Origin: Rhizobiales bacterium Ga0077548 | GTDB lineage: Bacteria; Pseudomonadota; Alphaproteobacteria; Rhizobiales; Xanthobacteraceae | Assembly (NCBI GenBank): GCA_001464215.1 | Contig: LNEZ01000011.1 | Location: 1-34,237, forward strand | Reading direction: 5' to 3' | DNA: 34,237 nt | Shown: piece by piece, positions 25,402 to 32,168 of the stretch | Layout of the letters: the number at the start of each line of letters is the position of its first letter | Position numbering within the stretch: position 1 is the first letter of the stretch | The notes under the pieces: model-generated | The model's database searches: none | The model's input: only the letters and a program-made list of their open reading frames with translations | What the model was told of the DNA's origin: nothing | Program-made: the position numbers and the translations under genes

Positions 25402-26684
25402 TCAGACTTCCACGCGCTTGATCGACAGGCTCTTGAGATATGCCTGCGGATTCGCGGGATCGAAGGTTTTGCCGTCGAAGAACTTCTCGACGCCACGGGA
25501 CTCGCCGGTCGGGATTCCGCTGACACCGAGCGCTTTCGCGGCCTGCACCCACAGATCCGAGCGGTTGGTTTTGTTGACATGACCCTTGATGTCGAAGCCC
25601 GCTTCGAACTTGCCCCAGCGGACATTCTCTGTGACGAACCAGCTATCGAGGCTCTTCCACGGATAGGAAACCGCGCCGCCCTCACCCCAGAATTTCATCC
25701 TGAGATTACTGCCAGCGACTTTGCGGCCATTGCCGTAATTGATGTCGCCTTTGATGCGGCCGATGATGTCCGGCACCGGCACGTTGAACCATTGCCGCTT
25801 GCCAACGATCTCCGCCATCTCTTGCTTGTTCTCTATCTTCTCACACCACTGCTGCGCTTCCATCACCGCCATCAGGATCGCTTGCGTGGCTTTCGGATTG
25901 GCATCGACGAAGTCGGCGCGCATACCGAGGATTTTTTCGGGATGCTTGAACCAGAGCTCGCCGGTGGTGAGCGCGGTGAAACCGATGTCCTGATTGACGA
26001 GTTGCTCGTTCCAAGGCTCGCCGACACAGAAGGCGTCGGCGGCGGAACGACGATCGTTGAAACATCCTTGTCGGGGTCGATGCCGCCCGCGGCGAGCCAG
26101 TAACGAATCCAAAGGTCGTGCGTACCGCCTGGGAAGGTCATCGCGACCTTCACTTCTTTGCCTTCTGCTTTCTTCTTCGCAAAGGCCGCTTTCAGCGCGC
26201 TCGCATCCAGCTTGACGTTGGTGTCCTTGTATTCAGCCGCGACCGAGATCGCCTGCCCGTCTTCGTTCAGATTGAGCATCGTGTACATCGGCAGCGGCTG
26301 TTTGTTCTGCATCACCGCGCCGGTGGAATAGAGATGCACTTTCGGGCGCAGGATGTGACCGCCGTCGATGCCGTTCGCCTTGGTGCCGAGCGCCATGTTG
26401 TCGCGCGTGGCACCCCATGAAGCCTGCTTGAGAATTTCCATCTCGGGCAGGCCGTGCTTTGCGTAGAAGCCCTTCTCCTGCGCGATGATGAGCGGTGACG
26501 CATCTGTCAGCGCGATGTAGCCGAGCTTGGTGCCCTTCACTTCCGGCCCCGATTGCGCGAAGGCGGCACCCGCGGGCAGCGCAAATTTCGCCGCTGCGAA
26601 AAGCGCGGCTGTGCTCGCGCTCTTCTTCAGAAATTCACGCCGGTCTACGCTACCGCGTGCGATCGTCTTTCCTGTTTTCTTCAT
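25402..26684 (-). pseudogene. nrtA: Nitrate-binding protein NrtA, disrupted by an out-of-frame deletion
   Basis: The periplasmic nitrate receptor of the NrtABC importer. The first frame (from 26684) has a Tat motif (RREFLKK), an AFAQ export site and family segments such as KLGYIALTDASPLIIAQEKG, up to DVSTIVVPPP. It then leaves the conserved sequence. The second frame resumes at DAFCVGEPWNEQLVNQ and continues to the normal end AYLKSLSIKRVEV at 25402. In the intact paralogue NasS, 11 residues lie between PPP and DAFCVG. Here they are missing plus one base, so about 34 nt are deleted near 26035-26050. Restored length would be about 438 aa. Without repair the product lacks its C-terminal half. 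Confidence 0.88.
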
Positions 26685-26722
26685 CTCATTCCCCTCTGTT
26701 TTGCTGCGCCAGGCCGAAAACG

Positions 26723-26773
26723 AAAAACGCCGCGAACTTTCCCGCGCGATTTCACGCGGTGAGTTCAGCGGCG
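26723..26773 (-). terminator. Intrinsic terminator in the nrtA leader
   Basis: In the transcript, CGCCGC (26773-26768) plus GAAC (26766-26763) pair with GUUC (26737-26734) plus GCGGCG (26733-26728), with one bulged U. An inner stem CCGCG/CGCGG (26759-26755 with 26746-26742) stacks inside. U5, CG, U4 follow (26727-26717). It stands before the nrtA ATG, so it would stop the operon unless antiterminated. Confidence 0.72.
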
Positions 26774-26779
26774 TCGCTG
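26766..26779 (-). promoter_or_regulatory. Candidate antiterminator hairpin (NasT target, second hairpin)
   Basis: CAGCGACGCCGCTG folds into a 4-5 bp stem that uses the CGCCGC needed by the terminator, so the two structures exclude each other. A first hairpin, GGTCCTACGAAGGGCC (26800-26785), lies 5 nt upstream. Two short adjacent hairpins are the architecture bound by ANTAR proteins. With hexaloops drawn, A is at position 2 and G at position 4, not the A1/G4 reported for ANTAR targets, so the exact pairing is unsure. Confidence 0.5.
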
Positions 26780-26784
26780 TTTCC

Positions 26785-26800
26785 GGCCCTTCGTAGGACC
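26785..26800 (-). promoter_or_regulatory. Candidate first hairpin of the NasT-responsive leader
   Basis: GGTCCTACGAAGGGCC forms a 5-6 bp stem (with a G-U pair) just before the antiterminator hairpin. A further stem, TGCCGCCGATGATGACGGCA (26822-26803), lies upstream of it and could be part of the element. Confidence 0.45.
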
Positions 26801-26840
26801 CATGCCGTCATCATCGGCGGCACGATTCGAATTTCTCTAA

Positions 26841-26856
26841 TTCAAACGTCGTGCCA
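26841..26856 (-). promoter_or_regulatory. Sigma-54 (-24/-12) promoter of the nrtA operon
   Basis: TGGCACGACGTTTGAA matches TGGCACG-N4-TTGC except for GA in place of GC at -12. Transcription would start near 26830, giving a leader of about 146 nt that contains the hairpins and terminator. Sigma-54 control fits nitrogen assimilation genes. Confidence 0.6.
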
Positions 26857-26910
26857 GCCTTTGCCGCAAGGCGATATGTGCGGCAAAATCAGTGAGTTAA
26901 TGCCGATAAA

Positions 26911-26931
26911 TGCGCCGCCTGAAATGGCGCA
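26911..26931. promoter_or_regulatory. Dyad upstream of the nrtA promoter, possible NtrC-type site
   Basis: TGCGCC and GGCGCA arms are separated by 9 bp, centred about 90 bp before the predicted start. The arms resemble NtrC half-sites but the spacing is wider than the usual 5 bp. Confidence 0.3.
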
Positions 26932-26964
26932 CCGGCTGGCTTTTCTGCCTGCCAAGGAGTCATC

Positions 26965-26981
26965 TGCGCGTTTATTGTGCA
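26965..26981 (-). promoter_or_regulatory. Candidate NtrC-binding site
   Basis: TGCACA-ATAAA-CGCGCA has the 17-bp layout of NtrC sites (TGCACY-N5-RGTGCA) with some mismatches, centred about 143 bp upstream of the predicted sigma-54 start, a normal enhancer distance. A short palindrome GTGCATTGCAC overlaps it (26977-26987). The 312-bp gap between nasS and nrtA is otherwise explained by the promoter and leader described here. Confidence 0.4.
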
Positions 26982-26996
26982 TTGCACGCGGTGGGC

Positions 26997-28166
26997 CTAA
27001 CGGCGGATTTTCCAGGTCGCGAGATGTTTCTCAGGATTAAGCGCATCGAATTCCGGTCCATCGAACGCGCCGACGCCGTCTTTCGGCTCGCCTTCCGGCG
27101 GAAGATCGCCGGCACCAACAACCGCATCATAAATATCGGGACGGAATGTCTCGCGCGCAGCAAGCAGCAGATCGCGCGAGAGCGGCGCCTGACCCCAACG
27201 GACCATCTGCGCATAGAGCCATGATGCCTGCGCGCGATCAGGCCGCGCAGCACCTCGCCTGCCGACCATCAGATAACGGTCACTTTCTCTATATTTTCCG
27301 TCAGGCGAGATCTTCAGCCTGCCATCGAGCGTGCGGCGTGTAAATTCAGGCGCGACATTCAGCCGGTTCGGCGCCGACAGGATTTCGCACGCCTCTTCGC
27401 GATTAGCTTCGTCCTCGATGAAATCCGCAGCCTTCTTGTGTGCGCGAACCAGCGCGCGAAGACTTTCCGGATTGTCGTTGGCCCAGGCGGCCCGTGTTGC
27501 CAGCACTTTCTCCGCCGCGCGCTGCAAGATCTCGGAGACGAAGTGCAGAATATGCGCTACGCCAAGATCGACCGCGACCGAATTCCATGGCGCGCCGACG
27601 CAGAATGCATCGACATGACCGTTCTTGATGCTCTCGACCATGAACGGTGGCGGCAGCACCACCATCTGCACATCTTCATCGGGATCGACGCCGGCCGAGG
27701 CCATCCAGAAGCGAAGCTGATAATTGTGGGTCGAGAACGGAAAGGTCATGCCGAAATTGAGCGGCGGTTCGCCTTTGCGCTTACGCTCGGCCACGATAGC
27801 CGCCAGCGCTTTGGCCGACACCTTCGGATCGACGAGATCGCCTTCGGCCTTCTCCTCCAGCGCGCTTTTCAGGGCATTCGTCACCGTAATCGCGTTGCCG
27901 TTCAGGCCCAGATTGAATGGTGCCACGATAGGAACGCGCACATGGCCTAGGCCAAGATTGGAGGCGATTGCCACCGGCGCAAGCAAATGCGCCGCGTCGA
28001 ACATACCAATATTGAGCTTGTCTCGGACATTCGACCACGACACTTCGCGGACGAGTTCCACATCTAACCCCTCCTCCGCCATGAAGCCTCTATCGGCGGC
28101 CACGATCAGAGCCGCGGCATCGACCAGCGGAATAAAGCCGATCCGGAGTTTTTGCTTCATCGTCAT
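26997..28166 (-). CDS. nasS: Nitrate sensor NasS (cytoplasmic NrtA-like protein)
   Basis: A 389-aa relative of NrtA without a signal peptide (it begins MTMKQKLRIGFIPLVDAAAL), which marks it as the cytosolic nitrate/nitrite sensor. It keeps VVLPPPFMVESIKNGHVDAFCVGAP, the region deleted in nrtA. In known systems NasS holds NasT until nitrate binds, then releases it to act on leader RNA. Its ATG overlaps the nasT stop (ATGA). It lies directly upstream of the nrtA leader. Confidence 0.92.
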   Translation of the reverse strand: MTMKQKLRIGFIPLVDAAALIVAADRGFMAEEGLDVELVREVSWSNVRDKLNIGMFDAAHLLAPVAIASNLGLGHVRVPIVAPFNLGLNGNAITVTNALKSALEEKAEGDLVDPKVSAKALAAIVAERKRKGEPPLNFGMTFPFSTHNYQLRFWMASAGVDPDEDVQMVVLPPPFMVESIKNGHVDAFCVGAPWNSVAVDLGVAHILHFVSEILQRAAEKVLATRAAWANDNPESLRALVRAHKKAADFIEDEANREEACEILSAPNRLNVAPEFTRRTLDGRLKISPDGKYRESDRYLMVGRRGAARPDRAQASWLYAQMVRWGQAPLSRDLLLAARETFRPDIYDAVVGAGDLPPEGEPKDGVGAFDGPEFDALNPEKHLATWKIRR

Positions 28167-28753
28167 TTCAAAAGCTCCGCCGCGGTGATGATGGATTGGG
28201 CAATATCGGCGATCTTTTTCTTTTCGTTCTGTGCGCTCGTGCGCAGCAACGCATAGGCCTGTTCTTCCGAAAGGCCCTTGCGTTTCATCAGAATACCTTT
28301 GGCGCGGTCAATGACCTTACGTTCTTCCAGCGCGGATTTGGTCTGCTCAAGCTCGTTGCTGACGCGCGAGAAGGCGTTGAAGCGCGAAATCGAAATATCG
28401 AGGATATGCTTGATGCGGTCTTTCTTGAGCCCATCGACGATGTAGCTCGACACCCCGGCATCGACCGCGGCTGCTATCGACGCGCTGTCGCTTTGGTCCA
28501 CGAACATCGCAATCGGGCGCTTCACCGCCCGGCTCACGCGGAACATCTGCTCCAGCACATCGCGGCTCGGGTTTTCGAGGTCGATCAGGATTACGTCCGG
28601 GTCGATCGCGTAAATGCGCTCCAGCAGGTTCTCTGTGCCCTCGATACGGATGACCTGCCGATGGCCGGCCTCGCGCAGCCCCTCTTCGAGGATCGCGGCA
28701 CGTACCGGACTATCGTCGACAATGACGATCTTTAGATTGCTGTCGCTCAACAC
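28163..28753 (-). CDS. nasT: Antiterminator NasT (pseudo-receiver plus ANTAR)
   Basis: A 196-aa RNA-binding regulator. The N-terminal half is receiver-like (IVIVDDSPVRAAIL, DVILIDLENPSRD), but the conserved Lys position near SSYIVDGLKK is altered, as expected for a phosphorylation-independent NasT. The C-terminal ANTAR domain (about 135-190) has ERKVIDRAKGILMKRKGLSEEQAYALLR in two segments. It should relieve the terminator before nrtA when freed from NasS. The start is GTG 28753; no strong ribosome site is seen. A sigma-54 promoter lies about 40 bp upstream. Confidence 0.93.
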   Translation of the reverse strand: MLSDSNLKIVIVDDSPVRAAILEEGLREAGHRQVIRIEGTENLLERIYAIDPDVILIDLENPSRDVLEQMFRVSRAVKRPIAMFVDQSDSASIAAAVDAGVSSYIVDGLKKDRIKHILDISISRFNAFSRVSNELEQTKSALEERKVIDRAKGILMKRKGLSEEQAYALLRTSAQNEKKKIADIAQSIITAAELLK

Positions 28754-28792
28754 CGGCCAAGCCTAAGAAAACACCGAACTGCCATCGTTTTA

Positions 28793-28808
28793 TGCAATCC
28801 GCAGGCCA
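28793..28808 (-). promoter_or_regulatory. Sigma-54 (-24/-12) promoter of nasTS
   Basis: TGGCCTGCGGATTGCA aligns exactly with TGGCACG-N4-TTGCA, keeping the key GG and GC at 12-bp spacing. The predicted start is near 28782, 29 nt before the nasT GTG. Confidence 0.62.
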
Positions 28809-28904
28809 GCCTTGCTGCCACGGCGTCGCAGGAAGGCGTTTGCCTATCGCCGGGGCTTCGGCGACAAACCGAGGGGCAAGAGGCGGCTTCACACGAGCAC
28901 ACGC

Positions 28905-29204
28905 ATGGCTTCTAGGCGCGACGACAAGGACATCGAGATCATTCCGCCCGAGCGGTCGCAACGCGACGGCAGAACGGAATGGGTCTATGTGTCTCTCGAC
29001 GACAGGGCCAAGGCTTTCAAAGACCTTCCGCTGCACAAGCGTCTGCTGCTAGGCGCAATATGGCTCGCAGGAGCCGTTCTCATCGGCGTGATTGTGTTTT
29101 TGGTTGTTGCGAGCGCGGTGCTGATCTGGATTCCGCTGCTACTGGCAATCGCGGTCATCACCGGGCTCGTGATGTTCTTTCGCACGAAACTCGGCAGGCG
29201 GTAG
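28905..29204 (+). CDS. Small two-helix membrane protein, unknown function
   Basis: A 99-aa protein I do not recognise. A charged N-terminus (MASRRDDKDIEIIPPERSQR), then WVYVSLDDRAKAFKDLPLHKR, precedes two hydrophobic helices (about 46-68 and 70-92) and a basic end (RTKLGRR). The frame is open to 28812, but that extension is very basic and not convincing; ATG 28905 has no strong ribosome site. It is divergent from nasT and convergent with the TolC-type gene, so it is probably its own transcript. Confidence 0.65.
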   Translation: MASRRDDKDIEIIPPERSQRDGRTEWVYVSLDDRAKAFKDLPLHKRLLLGAIWLAGAVLIGVIVFLVVASAVLIWIPLLLAIAVITGLVMFFRTKLGRR

Positions 29205-29217
29205 CCATCAAACGCAA

Positions 29218-29240
29218 TCTCCGCCGCATAGCGACGGAGA
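29218..29240. terminator. Candidate bidirectional terminator between convergent genes
   Basis: TCTCCG-C-CG pairs with CG-A-CGGAGA around a 5-nt loop, giving a 9-bp stem-loop with one mismatch. It lies in the 70-bp gap between the small membrane protein gene and the TolC-type gene. T-runs on either side are weak, so efficiency is uncertain. Confidence 0.45.
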
Positions 29241-29274
29241 AGAAAAGATTTGTTGTCGAGGGTGTTGGAGAGCC

Positions 29275-30687
29275 TTAGCGGAAGCGCAGGTCCCACCAGG
29301 GATCGTTCGTCTGAAGGCGCCACAGCGTGTCGGATTCAGGCGTCGGCGGAACGGCGTGCTCGGGGCGAGCCTCCGCTTTTGCATCCTTCGACAGTGGCAC
29401 CTTGAAGGTCTTCACCAGCATACCCATAGAAGCGAGCAGCCGATATTCGGTGAAAACTTCCGCGTACTGCGCCGTGAGCAACGCTGCCTGCGTGGCATAA
29501 GCCGTGTTCTGCGTGTCCAGAAGATCGAGCAGCGAACGAGCGCCGATGCGGAACTGCTCCTGATAGGAGCCGAGCAACTGGCGGCTGACGGCCGACTGCT
29601 GCGTCAACCAGTTCATCTGGCTACGCAGCCAGATTCTGCGATCCCACGACGAGCGGCATTCATGCTCGACTTCGCGGTGCGCGGTATGGATCACCATGCG
29701 CGCTTCGCTGGCGCGGCGCACCTGCTCTTCGCGATTCGCGGTATCGATGCCGCCGCTGTAAAGATTCCAGCGTCCAATAATCTCGGCGCGGTGATCTTCG
29801 ATATTGCCGTTGACGTTATCGACGTTCTTGCCTTTGCGTGTGCTGAGCTCGGCAGTCACGCGTGGATAGAAATTCGCTTCGGCGCCACGAACCAGCGCAA
29901 GCGCCGCATCGAGATCGGCGGCGCGAATCTTGAGCAGCGGATTTTCGGTGCGTGCCACGCCGACGACTTTATCGAGCGACGCCGGAATGTGCCGGGTCAG
30001 ACGCGGCACGCTCGTCGCCTTGCCGATCGGCAAGCCTACGAGCTGAATAAAGCGCGACTCCGACTGGGAAAGATCGTCGCGAATTTGATCGACGCGTGCG
30101 CGCGCGGCGAGCACGCGTTCCTGCGCCTGCTGCTGGTCGGCGATCGAAGTAGCGCCGCCCTGCGTCGCCTTGTTCACGTCACCTGAAACCTGCGTGTGGA
30201 AGGCGAGATTCTCTTGCGCTTTCTGGATCAAGACCCGAAGCCGCACGATGTCGATATATTCGCGCGCAACTGCGAGCGCGATGAATTCCGAGCGCTCGAA
30301 TACGCGGTGCGAGGCGCTGTCGAGACGCGCTGCCTGCCGCTGCACTTCGGAGAGCGCCGCAAAGCCGTCGAACAGCCGCTGGGTGACGGCTAGCCTGACC
30401 TCACGCGTGTTGAAGTCGTCTTCCAAACCGTTCGGGATCGTCGCAGGCGTTCTGTAGCGCGCGATGCCGCCGCGAACTTCAAGATCGACGCGCGGCAGGA
30501 ACAAACCCTTGCCCTGCCTCAACTCGAAGCCGATTGCCTGGCGATTGTAGATTGCTTCGCTGATCTGCGGATTGCTCGCGACAGCAGCAGCAATCGCTTC
30601 TTCAAGCGTGAGTGCTTTAGCTGGAGTAGACAATAGAGCAGCAGCGATGCCGGCAATGGCAACCGCTGCTTTCAAATTCGGTCTCAT
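29275..30687 (-). CDS. TolC-family outer-membrane channel of type I secretion
   Basis: A 470-aa outer-membrane efflux protein. A signal peptide (hydrophobic AAVAIAGIAAALLSTPAKA, about 7-25) leads into LTLEEAIAAAVASNPQI, the normal TolC family start. Two helical-hairpin repeats follow (QRLFDGFAALSEVQRQAARL and the later SGGIDTANREEQVRRA), and the end has YRLLASMGML as in LapE/TolC proteins. It probably forms the exit channel for the LapB/LapC-like exporter encoded further up the same strand, from which it is separated by the LapG-type gene. Confidence 0.92.
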   Translation of the reverse strand: MRPNLKAAVAIAGIAAALLSTPAKALTLEEAIAAAVASNPQISEAIYNRQAIGFELRQGKGLFLPRVDLEVRGGIARYRTPATIPNGLEDDFNTREVRLAVTQRLFDGFAALSEVQRQAARLDSASHRVFERSEFIALAVAREYIDIVRLRVLIQKAQENLAFHTQVSGDVNKATQGGATSIADQQQAQERVLAARARVDQIRDDLSQSESRFIQLVGLPIGKATSVPRLTRHIPASLDKVVGVARTENPLLKIRAADLDAALALVRGAEANFYPRVTAELSTRKGKNVDNVNGNIEDHRAEIIGRWNLYSGGIDTANREEQVRRASEARMVIHTAHREVEHECRSSWDRRIWLRSQMNWLTQQSAVSRQLLGSYQEQFRIGARSLLDLLDTQNTAYATQAALLTAQYAEVFTEYRLLASMGMLVKTFKVPLSKDAKAEARPEHAVPPTPESDTLWRLQTNDPWWDLRFR

Positions 30688-30771
30688 AGCCCCTTACGTC
30701 CCCCAGCAACCAGCTACTCGCCGCATCCGTCGGCGAAAAATCCATATTCCGTATAAATTACGCGACTCTAG

Positions 30772-30855
30772 CTACTGCCAAATGCCAGCAAATAGTACTC
30801 TCCAATAGGTTTTCAGGGCTGTCCAGAGCGGGAACTCGTCCGGGGATTTGCTCAT
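30772..30855 (-). other. Possible 27-aa ORF in the TolC/LapG intergenic region
   Basis: ATG AGC at 30855 opens a 27-codon frame starting MSKSPDEFPLWTALKTYWRV and ending with a TAG at 30772. It has a hydrophobic, Trp-rich second half. Only a distant AGGG precedes it. The surrounding 278-bp gap (30688-30965) is AT-rich, with a short dyad ATACC-N5-GGTAT (30883-30897). Whether it is translated is unknown. Confidence 0.2.
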
Positions 30856-30965
30856 TATTTTATTGTACCCTGTGTTGCATGAATACCACAGAGGTATCTT
30901 GCTACGGATAATTTCTATATATATTTCAACACTTTACGGGGTTGTCTGAGCCTGCTTTTCGGTGC

Positions 30966-31931
30966 TTACTGGGATACCATCGAAGCTACCGTGGCCGGCT
31001 GAGGTGCCTGCGGGATCGAATGGACCCAAGCCGTGCCCAAGGCGGACAGCGAATAGAACGGCCGGTAGTGTTTCATCTCGGCGTCCCGCAGAACCGCGCC
31101 AATACGGTTGTCGAGAACGAAGTTCTTTCCATCGATCGAAACCACCAGAACGGCATGGTCTACGCGGCCGATGGTGTCTCGAAGCACGACCAAACGCATG
31201 ATGGACTTCGGGACGCCTGCCGCCGCTAGCAGCCACATCTTCGCAATCGCGAAATCCTCGCAATCGCCTTCGCCGTGACTGATAAACTGCGCAAGCGTGG
31301 CCCAATGATCGGGAACGCCATAGACCGCGGCATCCGAAGCGAAGCGGAAAGACCTGTTAACGAGGACATTGACCGCCGCAATCCTGGCTTCGGCATTGAG
31401 CGCACGTAGCGTTTTCACTTCTTCGCGCAGACGAACAAACAAGGGGTGCTTGCAGATCTCGCCAGCAGTACAGCGGCCTGTGAGTAAGCTGTCAGCAGCC
31501 TCGGAAATCACCTTCTCCCAGCGAGCCGTGATGCGGGCGTTGCTGACTTCGATGCTCGCGGTGCCAAAAATCTCGCGCAAAGAGTCCGGTCGCGTATCGA
31601 GCATCGCGCGTGGCTTGGATTCTTGAGGTTTTAGCTCCTGTGTTACCGGATACGCTGCTGCGAGCTTGCCTACCGTTGCCTCAACGGGCTTTGCATCATC
31701 AGCTACTGGAAACTGATCGCGGTGGATCGGAAGCGGAACCTGCGGCGATGGCGCAACAGCTTCCTGTGCGCTGTCGGCAAGCGGCGTACTCGGCGGCGCG
31801 CGAAACGCGAGCGCCGTGCCCATGACTGCAATCGTGAGAGACAGCGATGCACCGGCTGCGATAAACGCCGCCCGATGCTCCCTGATCCACCAGAACTTGG
31901 ATTGCCCGAACTTGGATTGCCCAAGAACCAT
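30966..31931 (-). CDS. lapG: LapG-type transglutaminase-like cysteine protease
   Basis: A 321-aa protease of the bacterial transglutaminase-like family (BTLCP). The catalytic triad is C224 (GEGDCEDFA), H259 (DHAVLVV) and D274 (VLDN). A hydrophobic helix at about 22-44 follows a basic lead, so it is exported or anchored in the inner membrane facing the periplasm. In known Lap systems LapG clips the N-terminus of a giant adhesin and releases it from the surface when cyclic-di-GMP is low. It sits between the HlyD-type and TolC-type genes. Residues 4-13 are a GQSKF-GQSKF duplication. Confidence 0.88.
   Translation of the reverse strand: MVLGQSKFGQSKFWWIREHRAAFIAAGASLSLTIAVMGTALAFRAPPSTPLADSAQEAVAPSPQVPLPIHRDQFPVADDAKPVEATVGKLAAAYPVTQELKPQESKPRAMLDTRPDSLREIFGTASIEVSNARITARWEKVISEAADSLLTGRCTAGEICKHPLFVRLREEVKTLRALNAEARIAAVNVLVNRSFRFASDAAVYGVPDHWATLAQFISHGEGDCEDFAIAKMWLLAAAGVPKSIMRLVVLRDTIGRVDHAVLVVSIDGKNFVLDNRIGAVLRDAEMKHYRPFYSLSALGTAWVHSIPQAPQPATVASMVSQ
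31893..31922. repeat. 15-bp perfect tandem duplication inside lapG
   Basis: GAACTTGGATTGCCC occurs twice head to tail (31893-31907, 31908-31922), in frame, and encodes GQSKF twice near the N-terminus. It looks like a recent slippage duplication. Confidence 0.85.
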
Positions 31932-32048
31932 CGCCCGATCCCGTTTTTTCTTGTTCTCGGGAAACGAGTAGCGGCGAGCTGTTCAGGGGCGGCTTCGGCA
32001 AATGCTCGAATTGAATCTATGTCGGAAGCGGCGCTTTACCGTGCGGCG

Positions 32049-32065
32049 CTAACACTTTGCTAACC
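32049..32065 (+). promoter_or_regulatory. Near-consensus CtrA-type box upstream of lapG
   Basis: CTAA-CACTTTG-CTAACC has the TTAA-N7-TTAACC layout with C for T at the first base of each half. It lies in the 237-bp gap before lapG, about 120 bp from its ATG. No other feature was seen in this gap. Confidence 0.3.
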
Positions 32066-32168
32066 ATAGCAAGGCTTGGAAATGCTCGCTCACGCGCGAA
32101 TTCTTGCGCGCAAGTCGTTAGACTTTTCAGGATTTGGAAAGGCCAGCTTTTACCGAGCCGGCAAGTCG

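Noticed and set aside
26682-26996. A small gene in the 312-bp nasS-nrtA gap
   Set aside because: Open frames here are short shadows; the promoter, hairpins and terminator explain the region.
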